Shown: positions 1 through 15,000, counted from the first letter of the stretch. The stretch: 64,000 bases of DNA from Antitrichia curtipendula (GCA_951230915.1 OX579637.1:23436001-23500000), one strand, 5' to 3'. The notes: a model not told the origin generated them from the letters alone. A program made the numbers and translations.

Positions 1-164
1 AAAATATGGAATAAACTTGGGTCTGTACTTTAATGGCTCCCTACATCAAATGTTATAGAATTTGATTTGGGAAGGCATTTGAACCAAGTTGTGGAAATTG
101 GAAATACCCACAAATATTTGAATCCATGCAAACATTCAATTTGTACATAATTTTCACCCATCTC

Positions 165-170
165 CACGTG
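165..170. promoter_or_regulatory. CACGTG palindrome, once per satellite A monomer
   Basis: CACGTG at 165-170 and 343-348 is the first pair of a series recurring every 178 bp in most A monomers, just before the A-tract. This palindrome is the G-box/E-box core bound by plant bZIP and bHLH factors; in budding yeast centromeres a related core is bound by Cbf1. Several classes have lost it: CTCCTCGTGAAT, CCCACGAGAATC and CCCACGTACATG. Binding or function here is not shown by the sequence. Confidence 0.5.
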
Positions 171-212
171 AATCGAAAAAAATATGGAATAAACTTGGGT
201 CTGTAGTTTAAT

Positions 213-390
213 GGCTCCCTACATCAAATGTCATGGAATTTGATTTGGGAAGGCACTTGAACAAAATTGTGGAAGTTCGAAAAACCCTCAAATATTTGAA
301 TCCATGAGAATATTTCATTTGAACGTAATTTTCACCCATCTCCACGTGAATCAAAAAAAATATGGAATAAACTTGGGTCTGTACTTTAAT
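213..390 (-). repeat. Satellite A reference monomer (178 bp)
   Basis: One complete monomer measured from one GGCTCCC to the base before the next. On the plus strand the order is GGCTCCCTACATC, GGAATTTGATTTGG, GGCACTTGAAC, a GAAGTT segment, a CCCTCAAATATTTGAATCC segment, TTTCACCCATCTCCACGTG, an A-tract and ATATGGAATAAAC. The main diagnostic variants are a TTGG versus TTAC choice after GAAG, CATGAGAATATTTC versus CATGCAAACATTC, and GTAATATTCATCC versus GTAATTTTCACCC. The 178-bp length shifts reading frame by one base per unit, so no frame stays open across the array. Confidence 0.95.
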
Positions 391-1214
391 GGCTCCCTAC
401 ATCAAATGTCATAGAATTTGATTTGGGAAGGCATTTGAACCAAGTTGTGGAAATTGGAAATACCATGAATTATTTGAATCCATGCAAACATTCAATTTGT
501 GCGTATTTTTCATCCATCTCCTCTTGAATAAAAAAAAATGTGGAATAAACTTGTGCCTGTAGTCTAACGGCTCCCTACATCAAATGTCACGGAATTTGAT
601 TTGGGAAGGCACTTGAACAAATTTGTGGAAGTTGGAAATACCCTCGAATATTTGAATTTATTAGAATATTTCATTTGTGCGTAATTTTCACCCATCTCCA
701 CGTGAATAAAAAAAAATATGGAATAAACTTGGGTCTGTACTTTAATGGCTCCCTACATCAAATGTCATAGAATTTGATTTGGGAAGGCATTTGAACCAAA
801 TTGTGGAAATTGGAAATACCCTGAATTATTTGAATCCATGCAAACATTCAATTTGTGCGTAATTTTCATCCATCTCCTCGTGAATGAAAAAAAATGTGGA
901 ATAAACTTGGGCCTGTAGTCTAACGGCTCCCTACATCAAATGTCACGGAATTTGATTTGGAGAGGCACTTGAACGAAATTGTGGAAGTTACAAATACTCT
1001 CAAAGGTTTAGATCCATGCAAACATTCAATTTCTGCATAATTTTCACCCATCTCCACGTGCATCGAGAAAAATATGGAATAAACACAAGGCTATAGTTTA
1101 ATGGCTCCCTACATCAAATGTCATGGAATTTGATTTGGGAAGGCACTTGAACCAAATTGTAGAAGTTGGAAATACCCTCAAATATTTGAATCGAAGCAAA
1201 CATTCAATATGTGG

Positions 1215-4200
1215 GTAATTTTCACCCATCTCCACGTGAATAAAAAAAAATATGGAATAAACTTGGGCCTGTAGTCTAACGGCTCTCTACATCAAATGTC
1301 ACGGAATTTGATTTGTTGAGGCACTTGAACCTAATTGTGGAAGTTACAAATACCCTCAAGTATTTGAATGCATGGAAATATTGAACTTGCACGTAATATT
1401 CATCCATTCCCACGTGAATCAAAAAAAATATGGAATAAAACCGGGTCTGTAGTTTAGTGGCTCCCTACATCAATTGTCATTGAATTTGATTTGGGAATGC
1501 ACTTGAACCAAATTGTGGAAGTTGGAAATACCCTCAAATATTTGAATCTATTGGAATATTTCATTTGTGCCTAATTTTCACCCATCTCTACGTGAATCGA
1601 AAAAAATATGGAATAAACTTGGGTCTGTACTTTAATGGCTCCCTACATCAAATGTCATGGAATTTAAATTGGGAAGGCACTTGAACAGAATTGTGGAAGT
1701 TGGTAAAACCCTCAAATATTTAAATCCATGAGAATATTTCATTTGTGCGTAATTTTCACCCATCTCCACGTGAATCAAAAAAAATATGGAATAAACTTGG
1801 GTCTGTACTTTAATGGCTCCCTACATCAAATGTCATAGAATTTGATTTGGGAAGGCATTTGAACCAAGTTGTGGAAATTGGAAATACCATGAATTATTTG
1901 AATCCATGCAAACATTCAATTTGTGCGTAATTTTCATCCATCTCCTCGTGAATGAAAAAAAATGTGGAATAAACTTGGGCTTGTAGTCTAACGGCTCCCT
2001 ACATCAAATGTCACGGAATTTGATTTGGGATGGCACTTGAACAAATTTGTGAAAGTTGGAAATACCCTCGAATATTTGAATTTATTAGAATATTTCATTT
2101 GTGCGTAATTTTCACCCAACTCCATGTGAATCAAAAAAAATACGGAATAAACTTGGGCCTATAGTTTAATGGCTCCCTACATCAAATGTCATGAAATTTG
2201 ATTTGGGGAAGCACTTGAACGGAATTGTGGAAGTAACAAATACTCTCAAAGGTTTAGATCCATGCAAACATTCAATTTGTGCATAATTTTCACCCATCCC
2301 CACGTGAATCGAAAAAAATATGGAATAAACTTGGGTCTGAAGTTTAATGGCTCCCTACATCAAATGTCATGGAATTTGATTTGGAGAGGCACTTGAACTA
2401 AATTGTGGAAGTTACAAATACCCTCAAAGGTTTAAATCCATACAAACATTCATTTTCTGCGTAATTTTCACCCATCTCCACGTGAATCGAAAAAAGTATG
2501 GAATAAACTTGGGTCTGTAGTTTAATGGCTCCCTACATCAAATGTCATGGAATTTGATTTGGGAAGGCACTTCAACCAAATTGTCAAAGTTACAAATACC
2601 CTCAAGTATTTGAATCCATGGAAATATTGATCTTGCGTGTAATATTCATCCATTCCCACGTGAATCAAAAAAAATATGGAATAAAACCGGGTCTGTAGTT
2701 TAGTGGATCCATACATCAAATGTCATGGAATTTGATTTGGGAAGGCACTTGAACAAATTTGTGAAAGTTGCAAATACCCTCAAATATTTGAATCGAAGCA
2801 AATATTCATTTTCTGCGTAATTTTCACCCATCTCCACGTGAATCGAAAAAAATATGGAATAAACTTGGGTCTGTAGTTTAATGGCTCCCGACATCAAATG
2901 TCATGGAATTTGATTTGGGAAGGCATTTGAACCAAATTGTCAAAGTTACAAATACCCTCAAGTATTTGAATCCATGGAAATATTAAACTTGCGCGTAATA
3001 TTCATCCAATCCCACGAGAATCAAAAAAAATATGGAATAAAACCGGGTCTGTAGTTTAGTGGGTCCATACATCAAATGTCATGGAATTTGATTTGGGGAA
3101 GCACTTGAACGAATTTGTGGAAGTTGGAAATACCCTCAAATATTTGAATCCATGAGAATATTTCATTTGTGCGTAATTTTCACCCATCTCCACGTGAATC
3201 AAAAAAAATATGGAATAAACTTGGGCCTGTAGTTTAATGGCTCCCTACATCAAATGTCATGGAATTTGATTTGGGAAGGCACTTGAACCAAATTGTGGAA
3301 GTTGGAAATACCCTCAAATATTTGAATCCATGAGAATATTTCATTTGTGCGTAATTTTCACCCATCTCCACGTGAATCAAAAAAAATATGGAATAAACTT
3401 GGGCCTGTAGTTTAATGGCTCCCTACATCAAATGTCATGGAATTTGATTTGGGAAGGCACTTGAACCAAATTTTAGGAAATTGGAAATACCATGAATTAT
3501 TTGAATCCATGCAAACATTCAATTTCTGCGTATTTTTCATCCATCTCCTCGTGAATAAAAAAAAATGTGGAATAAACTTGGGCCTGTAGTCTAACGGCTC
3601 CCTACATCAAATGTCACGGAATTTGATTTGTTGGGGTACTTGAACTTAATTGTGGAAGTTACAAATACCCTCAAGTATTTGAATCCATGGAAATATTAAA
3701 CTTGCACGTAGTATTCATCCATTCCCACGTGAATCAAAAAAAATGTGCAATAAAACCGGGTCTGTAGTTTAGTGGCTCCCTACATCAATTGTCATGGAAT
3801 TTGATTTGGGATGGCACTTGAACCAAATTGTGGAAGTTGGAAATACCCTCGAATATTTTCACACATTTCCACGTGAATAAAGAAAAACATGGGATAAACT
3901 TGGGCCTGTAGTTTAATGTCTCCCTACATCAAATGTCATGAAATTTGATTTGGGAAGGCACTTGAACCAAATTGTGGAAGTTGGAAATACCCTCAAATAT
4001 TTGAATCCATGAGAATATTTCATTTGTGCGTAATTTTCACCCATCTCCACGTGAATCAAAAAAAATATGGAATAAACTTGGGCCTGTAGTTTAATGGCTC
4101 CCTACATCAAATGTCATGGAATTTGATTTGGGAAGGCACTTGAACCAAATTGTGGAAGTTGGAAATACCCTCAAATATTTGAATCCATGAGAATATTTCA

Positions 4201-6633
4201 TTTGTGCGTAATTTTCACCCATCTCCACGTGAATCAAAAAAAATATGGAATAAACTTGGGCCTGTAGTTTAATGGCTCCCTACATCAAATGTCTTGGAAT
4301 TTGATTTGGGTTGGCACTTGAACCAAATTGTGGAAGTTACAAATACTCTCAAAGGTTTAGATCCATGCAGACATTCAATTTGTGCATAATTTTCACCCAT
4401 CTCCACGTGAATCGAGAGAAATATGGAATAAACACGGGTCTGTAGTTTAATGGCTCCCTACATCAAATGTCATAGAATTTAATTTAGGAAGGCACTTGAA
4501 CCAAATTGTGGAAGTGGGAAATACCCTGAATTATTTGAATCCATGCAAACATTCAATTTGAGCGTAATTTTTACCCATCTCCACGTGAATAAAAAAAAAT
4601 ATGGAATAAACTTGGGTCTGTAGTTTAATGGCTCCCTACATCAAATGTCATGGAATTTGATTTGGGAAGGCAGTTGAACCAATTTGTGGAAGTTACAAAT
4701 ACCCTCAAGTATTTGAATCCATGGAAATATTGAATTTGCGCGTAATATTCATCCATTCCCACGTGAATGAAAAAAAATATGGAATAAACTTGGGTCTGTA
4801 CTTTAGTGGCTCCCTACGTCAATTGTCATGGAATTTGATTTGGGAAGGCACTTGAACCAAATTTTAGGAAATTGGAAATACCCAAAATTATTTGAATCCA
4901 TGCAAACATTCAATTTGTGCGTAATTTTCATCCATCTCCTCGTGAATAAAAAAAAATGTGGAATAAACTTGGGCCTGTAGTCTAACGGCTCCCTACATCA
5001 AATGTCACGGAATTTGATTTGTTGGGGTACTTGAACTTAATTGTGGAAGTTACAAATACCCTCAAGTATTTGAATCCATGGAAATATTAAACTTGCACGT
5101 AGTATTCATCCATTCCCACGTGAATCAAAAAAAATGTGCCATAAAACCGGGTCGGTAGTTTAGTGGCTCCCTACATCAATTGTCATGGAATTTGATTTGG
5201 GATGGCACTTGAACCAAATTGTGGAAGTTGGAAATACCCTCGAATATTTTCACACATTTCCACGTGAATAAAGAAAAACATGGGATAAACTTGGGCCTGT
5301 AGTTTAATGTCTCCCTACATCAAATGTCATGGAATTTGATTTGGGTTGGCACTTGAACCAAATTGTGGAAGTTACAAATACTCTCAAAGGTTTAGATCCA
5401 TGCAGACATTCAATTTGTGCATAATTTTCACCCATCTCCACGTGAATCGAGAGAAATATGGAATAAACACGGGTCTGTAGTTTAATGGCTCCCTACATCA
5501 AATGTCATGGAATTTAATTTAGGAAGGCACTTGAACCAAATTGTGGAAGTGGGAAATACCCTCAAATATTTGAATCCATGCAAACATTCAATTTGAGCGT
5601 AATATTTATCCATCTCCACGTGAATAAAAAAAAATATGGAATAAACTTGGGTCTGTAGTTTAATGGCTCCCTACATCAAATGTCATGGAATTTGATTTGG
5701 GAAGGCAGTTGAACCAATTTGTGGAAGTTACAAATACCCTCAAGTATTTGAATCCATGGAAATATTGAATTTGCGCGTAATATTCATCCATTCCCACGTA
5801 CATGAAAAAAAATATGGAATAAGACTGGGTCTGTACTTTAGTGGCTCCCTACGTCAATTGTCATGGAATTTGATTTGGGAAGGCACTTGAACCAAATTTT
5901 AGGAAATTGGAAATACCATGAATTATTTGAATCCATGCAAACATTCAATTTGTGCGTATTTTTCATCCATCTCCTCGTGAATAAAAAAAAATGTGGAATA
6001 AACTTGGGCCTGTAGTCTAACGGCTCCCTACATCAAATGTCACGGAATTTGATTTGTTGGGGTACTTGAACTTAATTGTGGAAGTTACAAATACCCTCAA
6101 GTATTTGAATCCATGGAAATATTAAACTTGCACGTAGTATTCATCCATTCCCACGTGAATCAAAAAAAATGTGCAATAAAACCGGGTCTGTAGTTTAGTG
6201 GCTCCCTACATCAATTGTCATGGAATTTGATTTGGGATGGCACTTGAACCAAATTGTGGAAGTTGGAAATACCCTCGAATATTTTCACACATTTCCACGT
6301 GAATAAAGAAAAACATGGGATAAACTTGGGCCTGTAGTTTAATGTCTCCCTACATCAAATGTCATGAAATTTGATTTGGGAAGGCACTTGAACCAAATTG
6401 TGGAAGTTACAAATACTCTCAAAGGTTTAGATCCATGCAAACATTCAATTTGTGCATAATTTTCACCCATCTCCACGTGAATAAAAAAAAATATGGAATA
6501 AACTTGGATTTGTAATTTAATGGCTCCCTACATCAAATATCATGGAATTTAATTTGGGAACACACTTGAACCAAATTGTGGAAGTTGGAAATACCCTCAA
6601 ATATTTGAATCCATGAGAATATTTCATTTGTGC
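1215..6633 (-). repeat. 5,419-bp higher-order repeat, copy 1
   Basis: First of three head-to-tail HOR copies. Landmarks recur with exact 5,419-bp spacing: GGCTCTCTAC at 1281, 6700 and 12119; GTCTTGGAAT at 4291, 9710 and 15129. The length decomposes exactly into 31 monomers: 25 of 178 bp, three of 179 bp (an extra base in ATTTTAGGAAATTGG near 3470, 4861 and 5895) and three of 144 bp. Copy-specific differences include ATAAACTTGGG near 1612, where copies 2 and 3 have ATAAATTTGGG, CTTCAACC at 2571, and CCCTGAATTATTTG near 4530. The start is the point where similarity to copy 2 begins, inside a monomer at GTAATTTTCACC. Confidence 0.95.
3774..3917 (-). repeat. 144-bp deleted satellite A monomer (class of 16)
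   Basis: This monomer lacks 34 bp relative to the 178-bp unit. The CCCTCGAATATT segment joins straight to TTCACACATTTCCACGTG, removing the TTGAATCC to TGTGCGTAATT part. The identical junction (GAATATTTTCACACATTTCC) starts at 3851, 5242, 6277, 9270, 10661, 11696, 14689, 16080, 17115, 18685, 19721, 20756, 23392, 24427, 30088 and 31300, 16 times in all. It always comes with a following AAGAAAAACATGGGATAAAC or near variant. One deletion event spread by duplication is the simplest reading. The class is confined to array A and is a convenient HOR marker. Confidence 0.93.
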
Positions 6634-9600
6634 GTAATTTTCACCCATCTCCACGTGAATAAAAAAAAATATGGAATAAACTTGGGCCTGTAGTCTAACG
6701 GCTCTCTACATCAAATGTCACGGAATTTGATTTGTTGAGGCACTTGAACCTAATTGTGGAAGTTACAAATACCCTCAAGTATTTGAATGCATGGAAATAT
6801 TGAACTTGCACGTAATATTCATCCATTCCCACGTGAATCAAAAAAAATATGGAATAAAACCGGGTCTGTAGTTTAGTGGCTCCCTACATCAATTGTCATT
6901 GAATTTGATTTGGGAATGCACTTGAACCAAATTGTGGAAGTTGGAAATACCCTCAAATATTTGAATCTATTGGAATATTTCATTTGTGCCTAATTTTCAC
7001 CCATCTCTACGTGAATCGAAAAAAATATGGAATAAATTTGGGTCTGTACTTTAATGGCTCCCTACATCAAATGTCATGGAATTTAAATTGGGAAGGCACT
7101 TGAACAGAATTGTGGAAGTTGGTAAAACCCTCAAATATTTAAATCCATGAGAATATTTCATTTGTGCGTAATTTTCACCCATCTCCACGTGAATCAAAAA
7201 AAATATGGAATAAACTTGGGTCTGTACTTTAATGGCTCCCTACATCAAATGTCATAGAATTTGATTTGGGAAGGCATTTGAACCAAGTTGTGGAAATTGG
7301 AAATACCATGAATTATTTGAATCCATGCAAACATTCAATTTGTGCGTAATTTTCATCCATCTCCTCGTGAATGAAAAAAAATGTGGAATAAACTTGGGCT
7401 TGTAGTCTAACGGCTCCCTACATCAAATGTCACGGAATTTGATTTGGGATGGCACTTGAACAAATTTGTGAAAGTTGGAAATACCCTCGAATATTTGAAT
7501 TTATTAGAATATTTCATTTGTGCGTAATTTTCACCCAACTCCATGTGAATCAAAAAAAATACGGAATAAACTTGGGCCTATAGTTTAATGGCTCCCTACA
7601 TCAAATGTCATGAAATTTGATTTGGGGAAGCACTTGAACGGAATTGTGGAAGTAACAAATACTCTCAAAGGTTTAGATCCATGCAAACATTCAATTTGTG
7701 CATAATTTTCACCCATCCCCACGTGAATCGAAAAAAATATGGAATAAACTTGGGTCTGAAGTTTAATGGCTCCCTACATCAAATGTCATGGAATTTGATT
7801 TGGAGAGGCACTTGAACTAAATTGTGGAAGTTACAAATACCCTCAAAGGTTTAAATCCATACAAACATTCATTTTCTGCGTAATTTTCACCCATCTCCAC
7901 GTGAATCGAAAAAAGTATGGAATAAACTTGGGTCTGTAGTTTAATGGCTCCCTACATCAAATGTCATGGAATTTGATTTGGGAAGGCACTTGAACCAAAT
8001 TGTCAAAGTTACAAATACCCTCAAGTATTTGAATCCATGGAAATATTGATCTTGCGTGTAATATTCATCCATTCCCACGTGAATCAAAAAAAATATGGAA
8101 TAAAACCGGGTCTGTAGTTTAGTGGATCCATACATCAAATGTCATGGAATTTGATTTGGGAAGGCACTTGAACAAATTTGTGAAAGTTGCAAATACCCTC
8201 AAATATTTGAATCGAAGCAAATATTCATTTTCTGCGTAATTTTCACCCATCTCCACGTGAATCGAAAAAAATATGGAATAAACTTGGGTCTGTAGTTTAA
8301 TGGCTCCCGACATCAAATGTCATGGAATTTGATTTGGGAAGGCATTTGAACCAAATTGTCAAAGTTACAAATACCCTCAAGTATTTGAATCCATGGAAAT
8401 ATTAAACTTGCGCGTAATATTCATCCAATCCCACGAGAATCAAAAAAAATATGGAATAAAACCGGGTCTGTAGTTTAGTGGGTCCATACATCAAATGTCA
8501 TGGAATTTGATTTGGGGAAGCACTTGAACGAATTTGTGGAAGTTGGAAATACCCTCAAATATTTGAATCCATGAGAATATTTCATTTGTGCGTAATTTTC
8601 ACCCATCTCCACGTGAATCAAAAAAAATATGGAATAAACTTGGGCCTGTAGTTTAATGGCTCCCTACATCAAATGTCATGGAATTTGATTTGGGAAGGCA
8701 CTTGAACCAAATTGTGGAAGTTGGAAATACCCTCAAATATTTGAATCCATGAGAATATTTCATTTGTGCGTAATTTTCACCCATCTCCACGTGAATCAAA
8801 AAAAATATGGAATAAACTTGGGCCTGTAGTTTAATGGCTCCCTACATCAAATGTCATGGAATTTGATTTGGGAAGGCACTTGAACCAAATTTTAGGAAAT
8901 TGGAAATACCATGAATTATTTGAATCCATGCAAACATTCAATTTCTGCGTATTTTTCATCCATCTCCTCGTGAATAAAAAAAAATGTGGAATAAACTTGG
9001 GCCTGTAGTCTAACGGCTCCCTACATCAAATGTCACGGAATTTGATTTGTTGGGGTACTTGAACTTAATTGTGGAAGTTACAAATACCCTCAAGTATTTG
9101 AATCCATGGAAATATTAAACTTGCACGTAGTATTCATCCATTCCCACGTGAATCAAAAAAAATGTGCAATAAAACCGGGTCTGTAGTTTAGTGGCTCCCT
9201 ACATCAATTGTCATGGAATTTGATTTGGGATGGCACTTGAACCAAATTGTGGAAGTTGGAAATACCCTCGAATATTTTCACACATTTCCACGTGAATAAA
9301 GAAAAACATGGGATAAACTTGGGCCTGTAGTTTAATGTCTCCCTACATCAAATGTCATGAAATTTGATTTGGGAAGGCACTTGAACCAAATTGTGGAAGT
9401 TGGAAATACCCTCAAATATTTGAATCCATGAGAATATTTCATTTGTGCGTAATTTTCACCCATCTCCACGTGAATCAAAAAAAATATGGAATAAACTTGG
9501 GCCTGTAGTTTAATGGCTCCCTACATCAAATGTCATGGAATTTGATTTGGGAAGGCACTTGAACCAAATTGTGGAAGTTGGAAATACCCTCAAATATTTG

Positions 9601-12052
9601 AATCCATGAGAATATTTCATTTGTGCGTAATTTTCACCCATCTCCACGTGAATCAAAAAAAATATGGAATAAACTTGGGCCTGTAGTTTAATGGCTCCCT
9701 ACATCAAATGTCTTGGAATTTGATTTGGGTTGGCACTTGAACCAAATTGTGGAAGTTACAAATACTCTCAAAGGTTTAGATCCATGCAGACATTCAATTT
9801 GTGCATAATTTTCACCCATCTCCACGTGAATCGAGAGAAATATGGAATAAACACGGGTCTGTAGTTTAATGGCTCCCTACATCAAATGTCATAGAATTTA
9901 ATTTAGGAAGGCACTTGAACCAAATTGTGGAAGTGGGAAATACCCTCAAATATTTGAATCCATGCAAACATTCAATTTGAGCGTAATTTTTACCCATCTC
10001 CACGTGAATAAAAAAAAATATGGAATAAACTTGGGTCTGTAGTTTAATGGCTCCCTACATCAAATGTCATGGAATTTGATTTGGGAAGGCAGTTGAACCA
10101 ATTTGTGGAAGTTACAAATACCCTCAAGTATTTGAATCCATGGAAATATTGAATTTGCGCGTAATATTCATCCATTCCCACGTGAATGAAAAAAAATATG
10201 GAATAAACTTGGGTCTGTACTTTAGTGGCTCCCTACGTCAATTGTCATGGAATTTGATTTGGGAAGGCACTTGAACCAAATTTTAGGAAATTGGAAATAC
10301 CCAAAATTATTTGAATCCATGCAAACATTCAATTTGTGCGTAATTTTCATCCATCTCCTCGTGAATAAAAAAAAATGTGGAATAAACTTGGGCCTGTAGT
10401 CTAACGGCTCCCTACATCAAATGTCACGGAATTTGATTTGTTGGGGTACTTGAACTTAATTGTGGAAGTTACAAATACCCTCAAGTATTTGAATCCATGG
10501 AAATATTAAACTTGCACGTAGTATTCATCCATTCCCACGTGAATCAAAAAAAATGTGCCATAAAACCGGGTCGGTAGTTTAGTGGCTCCCTACATCAATT
10601 GTCATGGAATTTGATTTGGGATGGCACTTGAACCAAATTGTGGAAGTTGGAAATACCCTCGAATATTTTCACACATTTCCACGTGAATAAAGAAAAACAT
10701 GGGATAAACTTGGGCCTGTAGTTTAATGTCTCCCTACATCAAATGTCATGGAATTTGATTTGGGTTGGCACTTGAACCAAATTGTGGAAGTTACAAATAC
10801 TCTCAAAGGTTTAGATCCATGCAGACATTCAATTTGTGCATAATTTTCACCCATCTCCACGTGAATCGAGAGAAATATGGAATAAACACGGGTCTGTAGT
10901 TTAATGGCTCCCTACATCAAATGTCATGGAATTTAATTTAGGAAGGCACTTGAACCAAATTGTGGAAGTGGGAAATACCCTCAAATATTTGAATCCATGC
11001 AAACATTCAATTTGAGCGTAATATTTATCCATCTCCACGTGAATAAAAAAAAATATGGAATAAACTTGGGTCTGTAGTTTAATGGCTCCCTACATCAAAT
11101 GTCATGGAATTTGATTTGGGAAGGCAGTTGAACCAATTTGTGGAAGTTACAAATACCCTCAAGTATTTGAATCCATGGAAATATTGAATTTGCGCGTAAT
11201 ATTCATCCATTCCCACGTACATGAAAAAAAATATGGAATAAGACTGGGTCTGTACTTTAGTGGCTCCCTACGTCAATTGTCATGGAATTTGATTTGGGAA
11301 GGCACTTGAACCAAATTTTAGGAAATTGGAAATACCATGAATTATTTGAATCCATGCAAACATTCAATTTGTGCGTATTTTTCATCCATCTCCTCGTGAA
11401 TAAAAAAAAATGTGGAATAAACTTGGGCCTGTAGTCTAACGGCTCCCTACATCAAATGTCACGGAATTTGATTTGTTGGGGTACTTGAACTTAATTGTGG
11501 AAGTTACAAATACCCTCAAGTATTTGAATCCATGGAAATATTAAACTTGCACGTAGTATTCATCCATTCCCACGTGAATCAAAAAAAATGTGCAATAAAA
11601 CCGGGTCTGTAGTTTAGTGGCTCCCTACATCAATTGTCATGGAATTTGATTTGGGATGGCACTTGAACCAAATTGTGGAAGTTGGAAATACCCTCGAATA
11701 TTTTCACACATTTCCACGTGAATAAAGAAAAACATGGGATAAACTTGGGCCTGTAGTTTAATGTCTCCCTACATCAAATGTCATGAAATTTGATTTGGGA
11801 AGGCACTTGAACCAAATTGTGGAAGTTACAAATACTCTCAAAGGTTTAGATCCATGCAAACATTCAATTTGTGCATAATTTTCACCCATCTCCACGTGAA
11901 TAAAAAAAAATATGGAATAAACTTGGATTTGTAATTTAATGGCTCCCTACATCAAATATCATGGAATTTAATTTGGGAACACACTTGAACCAAATTGTGG
12001 AAGTTGGAAATACCCTCAAATATTTGAATCCATGAGAATATTTCATTTGTGC
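6634..12052 (-). repeat. 5,419-bp higher-order repeat, copy 2
   Basis: Same 31-monomer order as copy 1, with the same three 144-bp monomers (diagnostic junctions at 9270, 10661 and 11696) and three 179-bp monomers. By eye it differs from copies 1 and 3 at scattered single positions only. It shares ATAAATTTGGG near 7030 with copy 3. Very low divergence across 5.4 kb implies recent tandem amplification, or an assembly or consensus effect that long reads would settle. Confidence 0.95.
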
Positions 12053-15000
12053 GTAATTTTCACCCATCTCCACGTGAATAAAAAAAAATATGGAATAAAC
12101 TTGGGCCTGTAGTCTAACGGCTCTCTACATCAAATGTCACGGAATTTGATTTGTTGAGGCACTTGAACCTAATTGTGGAAGTTACAAATACCCTCAAGTA
12201 TTTGAATGCATGGAAATATTGAACTTGCACGTAATATTCATCCATTCCCACGTGAATCAAAAAAAATATGGAATAAAACCGGGTCTGTAGTTTAGTGGCT
12301 CCCTACATCAATTGTCATTGAATTTGATTTGGGAATGCACTTGAACCAAATTGTGGAAGTTGGAAATACCCTCAAATATTTGAATCTATTGGAATATTTC
12401 ATTTGTGCCTAATTTTCACCCATCTCTACGTGAATCGAAAAAAATATGGAATAAATTTGGGTCTGTACTTTAATGGCTCCCTACATCAAATGTCATGGAA
12501 TTTAAATTGGGAAGGCACTTGAACAGAATTGTGGAAGTTGGTAAAACCCTCAAATATTTAAATCCATGAGAATATTTCATTTGTGCGTAATTTTCACCCA
12601 TCTCCACGTGAATCAAAAAAAATATGGAATAAACTTGGGTCTGTACTTTAATGGCTCCCTACATCAAATGTCATAGAATTTGATTTGGGAAGGCATTTGA
12701 ACCAAGTTGTGGAAATTGGAAATACCATGAATTATTTGAATCCATGCAAACATTCAATTTGTGCGTAATTTTCATCCATCTCCTCGTGAATGAAAAAAAA
12801 TGTGGAATAAACTTGGGCTTGTAGTCTAACGGCTCCCTACATCAAATGTCACGGAATTTGATTTGGGATGGCACTTGAACAAATTTGTGAAAGTTGGAAA
12901 TACCCTCGAATATTTGAATTTATTAGAATATTTCATTTGTGCGTAATTTTCACCCAACTCCATGTGAATCAAAAAAAATACGGAATAAACTTGGGCCTAT
13001 AGTTTAATGGCTCCCTACATCAAATGTCATGAAATTTGATTTGGGGAAGCACTTGAACGGAATTGTGGAAGTAACAAATACTCTCAAAGGTTTAGATCCA
13101 TGCAAACATTCAATTTGTGCATAATTTTCACCCATCCCCACGTGAATCGAAAAAAATATGGAATAAACTTGGGTCTGAAGTTTAATGGCTCCCTACATCA
13201 AATGTCATGGAATTTGATTTGGAGAGGCACTTGAACTAAATTGTGGAAGTTACAAATACCCTCAAAGGTTTAAATCCATACAAACATTCATTTTCTGCGT
13301 AATTTTCACCCATCTCCACGTGAATCGAAAAAAGTATGGAATAAACTTGGGTCTGTAGTTTAATGGCTCCCTACATCAAATGTCATGGAATTTGATTTGG
13401 GAAGGCACTTGAACCAAATTGTCAAAGTTACAAATACCCTCAAGTATTTGAATCCATGGAAATATTGATCTTGCGTGTAATATTCATCCATTCCCACGTG
13501 AATCAAAAAAAATATGGAATAAAACCGGGTCTGTAGTTTAGTGGATCCATACATCAAATGTCATGGAATTTGATTTGGGAAGGCACTTGAACAAATTTGT
13601 GAAAGTTGCAAATACCCTCAAATATTTGAATCGAAGCAAATATTCATTTTCTGCGTAATTTTCACCCATCTCCACGTGAATCGAAAAAAATATGGAATAA
13701 ACTTGGGTCTGTAGTTTAATGGCTCCCGACATCAAATGTCATGGAATTTGATTTGGGAAGGCATTTGAACCAAATTGTCAAAGTTACAAATACCCTCAAG
13801 TATTTGAATCCATGGAAATATTAAACTTGCGCGTAATATTCATCCAATCCCACGAGAATCAAAAAAAATATGGAATAAAACCGGGTCTGTAGTTTAGTGG
13901 GTCCATACATCAAATGTCATGGAATTTGATTTGGGGAAGCACTTGAACGAATTTGTGGAAGTTGGAAATACCCTCAAATATTTGAATCCATGAGAATATT
14001 TCATTTGTGCGTAATTTTCACCCATCTCCACGTGAATCAAAAAAAATATGGAATAAACTTGGGCCTGTAGTTTAATGGCTCCCTACATCAAATGTCATGG
14101 AATTTGATTTGGGAAGGCACTTGAACCAAATTGTGGAAGTTGGAAATACCCTCAAATATTTGAATCCATGAGAATATTTCATTTGTGCGTAATTTTCACC
14201 CATCTCCACGTGAATCAAAAAAAATATGGAATAAACTTGGGCCTGTAGTTTAATGGCTCCCTACATCAAATGTCATGGAATTTGATTTGGGAAGGCACTT
14301 GAACCAAATTTTAGGAAATTGGAAATACCATGAATTATTTGAATCCATGCAAACATTCAATTTCTGCGTATTTTTCATCCATCTCCTCGTGAATAAAAAA
14401 AAATGTGGAATAAACTTGGGCCTGTAGTCTAACGGCTCCCTACATCAAATGTCACGGAATTTGATTTGTTGGGGTACTTGAACTTAATTGTGGAAGTTAC
14501 AAATACCCTCAAGTATTTGAATCCATGGAAATATTAAACTTGCACGTAGTATTCATCCATTCCCACGTGAATCAAAAAAAATGTGCAATAAAACCGGGTC
14601 TGTAGTTTAGTGGCTCCCTACATCAATTGTCATGGAATTTGATTTGGGATGGCACTTGAACCAAATTGTGGAAGTTGGAAATACCCTCGAATATTTTCAC
14701 ACATTTCCACGTGAATAAAGAAAAACATGGGATAAACTTGGGCCTGTAGTTTAATGTCTCCCTACATCAAATGTCATGAAATTTGATTTGGGAAGGCACT
14801 TGAACCAAATTGTGGAAGTTGGAAATACCCTCAAATATTTGAATCCATGAGAATATTTCATTTGTGCGTAATTTTCACCCATCTCCACGTGAATCAAAAA
14901 AAATATGGAATAAACTTGGGCCTGTAGTTTAATGGCTCCCTACATCAAATGTCATGGAATTTGATTTGGGAAGGCACTTGAACCAAATTGTGGAAGTTGG

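Larger units (their letters stand above)
1..1214 (-). repeat. Left-edge block of satellite A, truncated by window
   Basis: Seven monomers that do not belong to the 5,419-bp HOR. They carry the rare CCCACAAATATTTG variant near 108 and the ACACAAGGCTATAG variant near 1085. Both recur further right: the block is repeated at about 21679-22815 (offset 21678, then 21677 after a one-base deletion) and at 25349 onward (offset 25349, then 25348). The right edge at 1215 is where similarity to the sequence 5,419 bp downstream begins. The left edge is only the window boundary. Confidence 0.85.

Noticed and set aside
5519..5526. Telomere-like TTTAGG sequences in array A.
   Set aside because: They are isolated single occurrences in ATTTAGGAAGG and never TTTAGGG in tandem, so there is no interstitial telomere tract.
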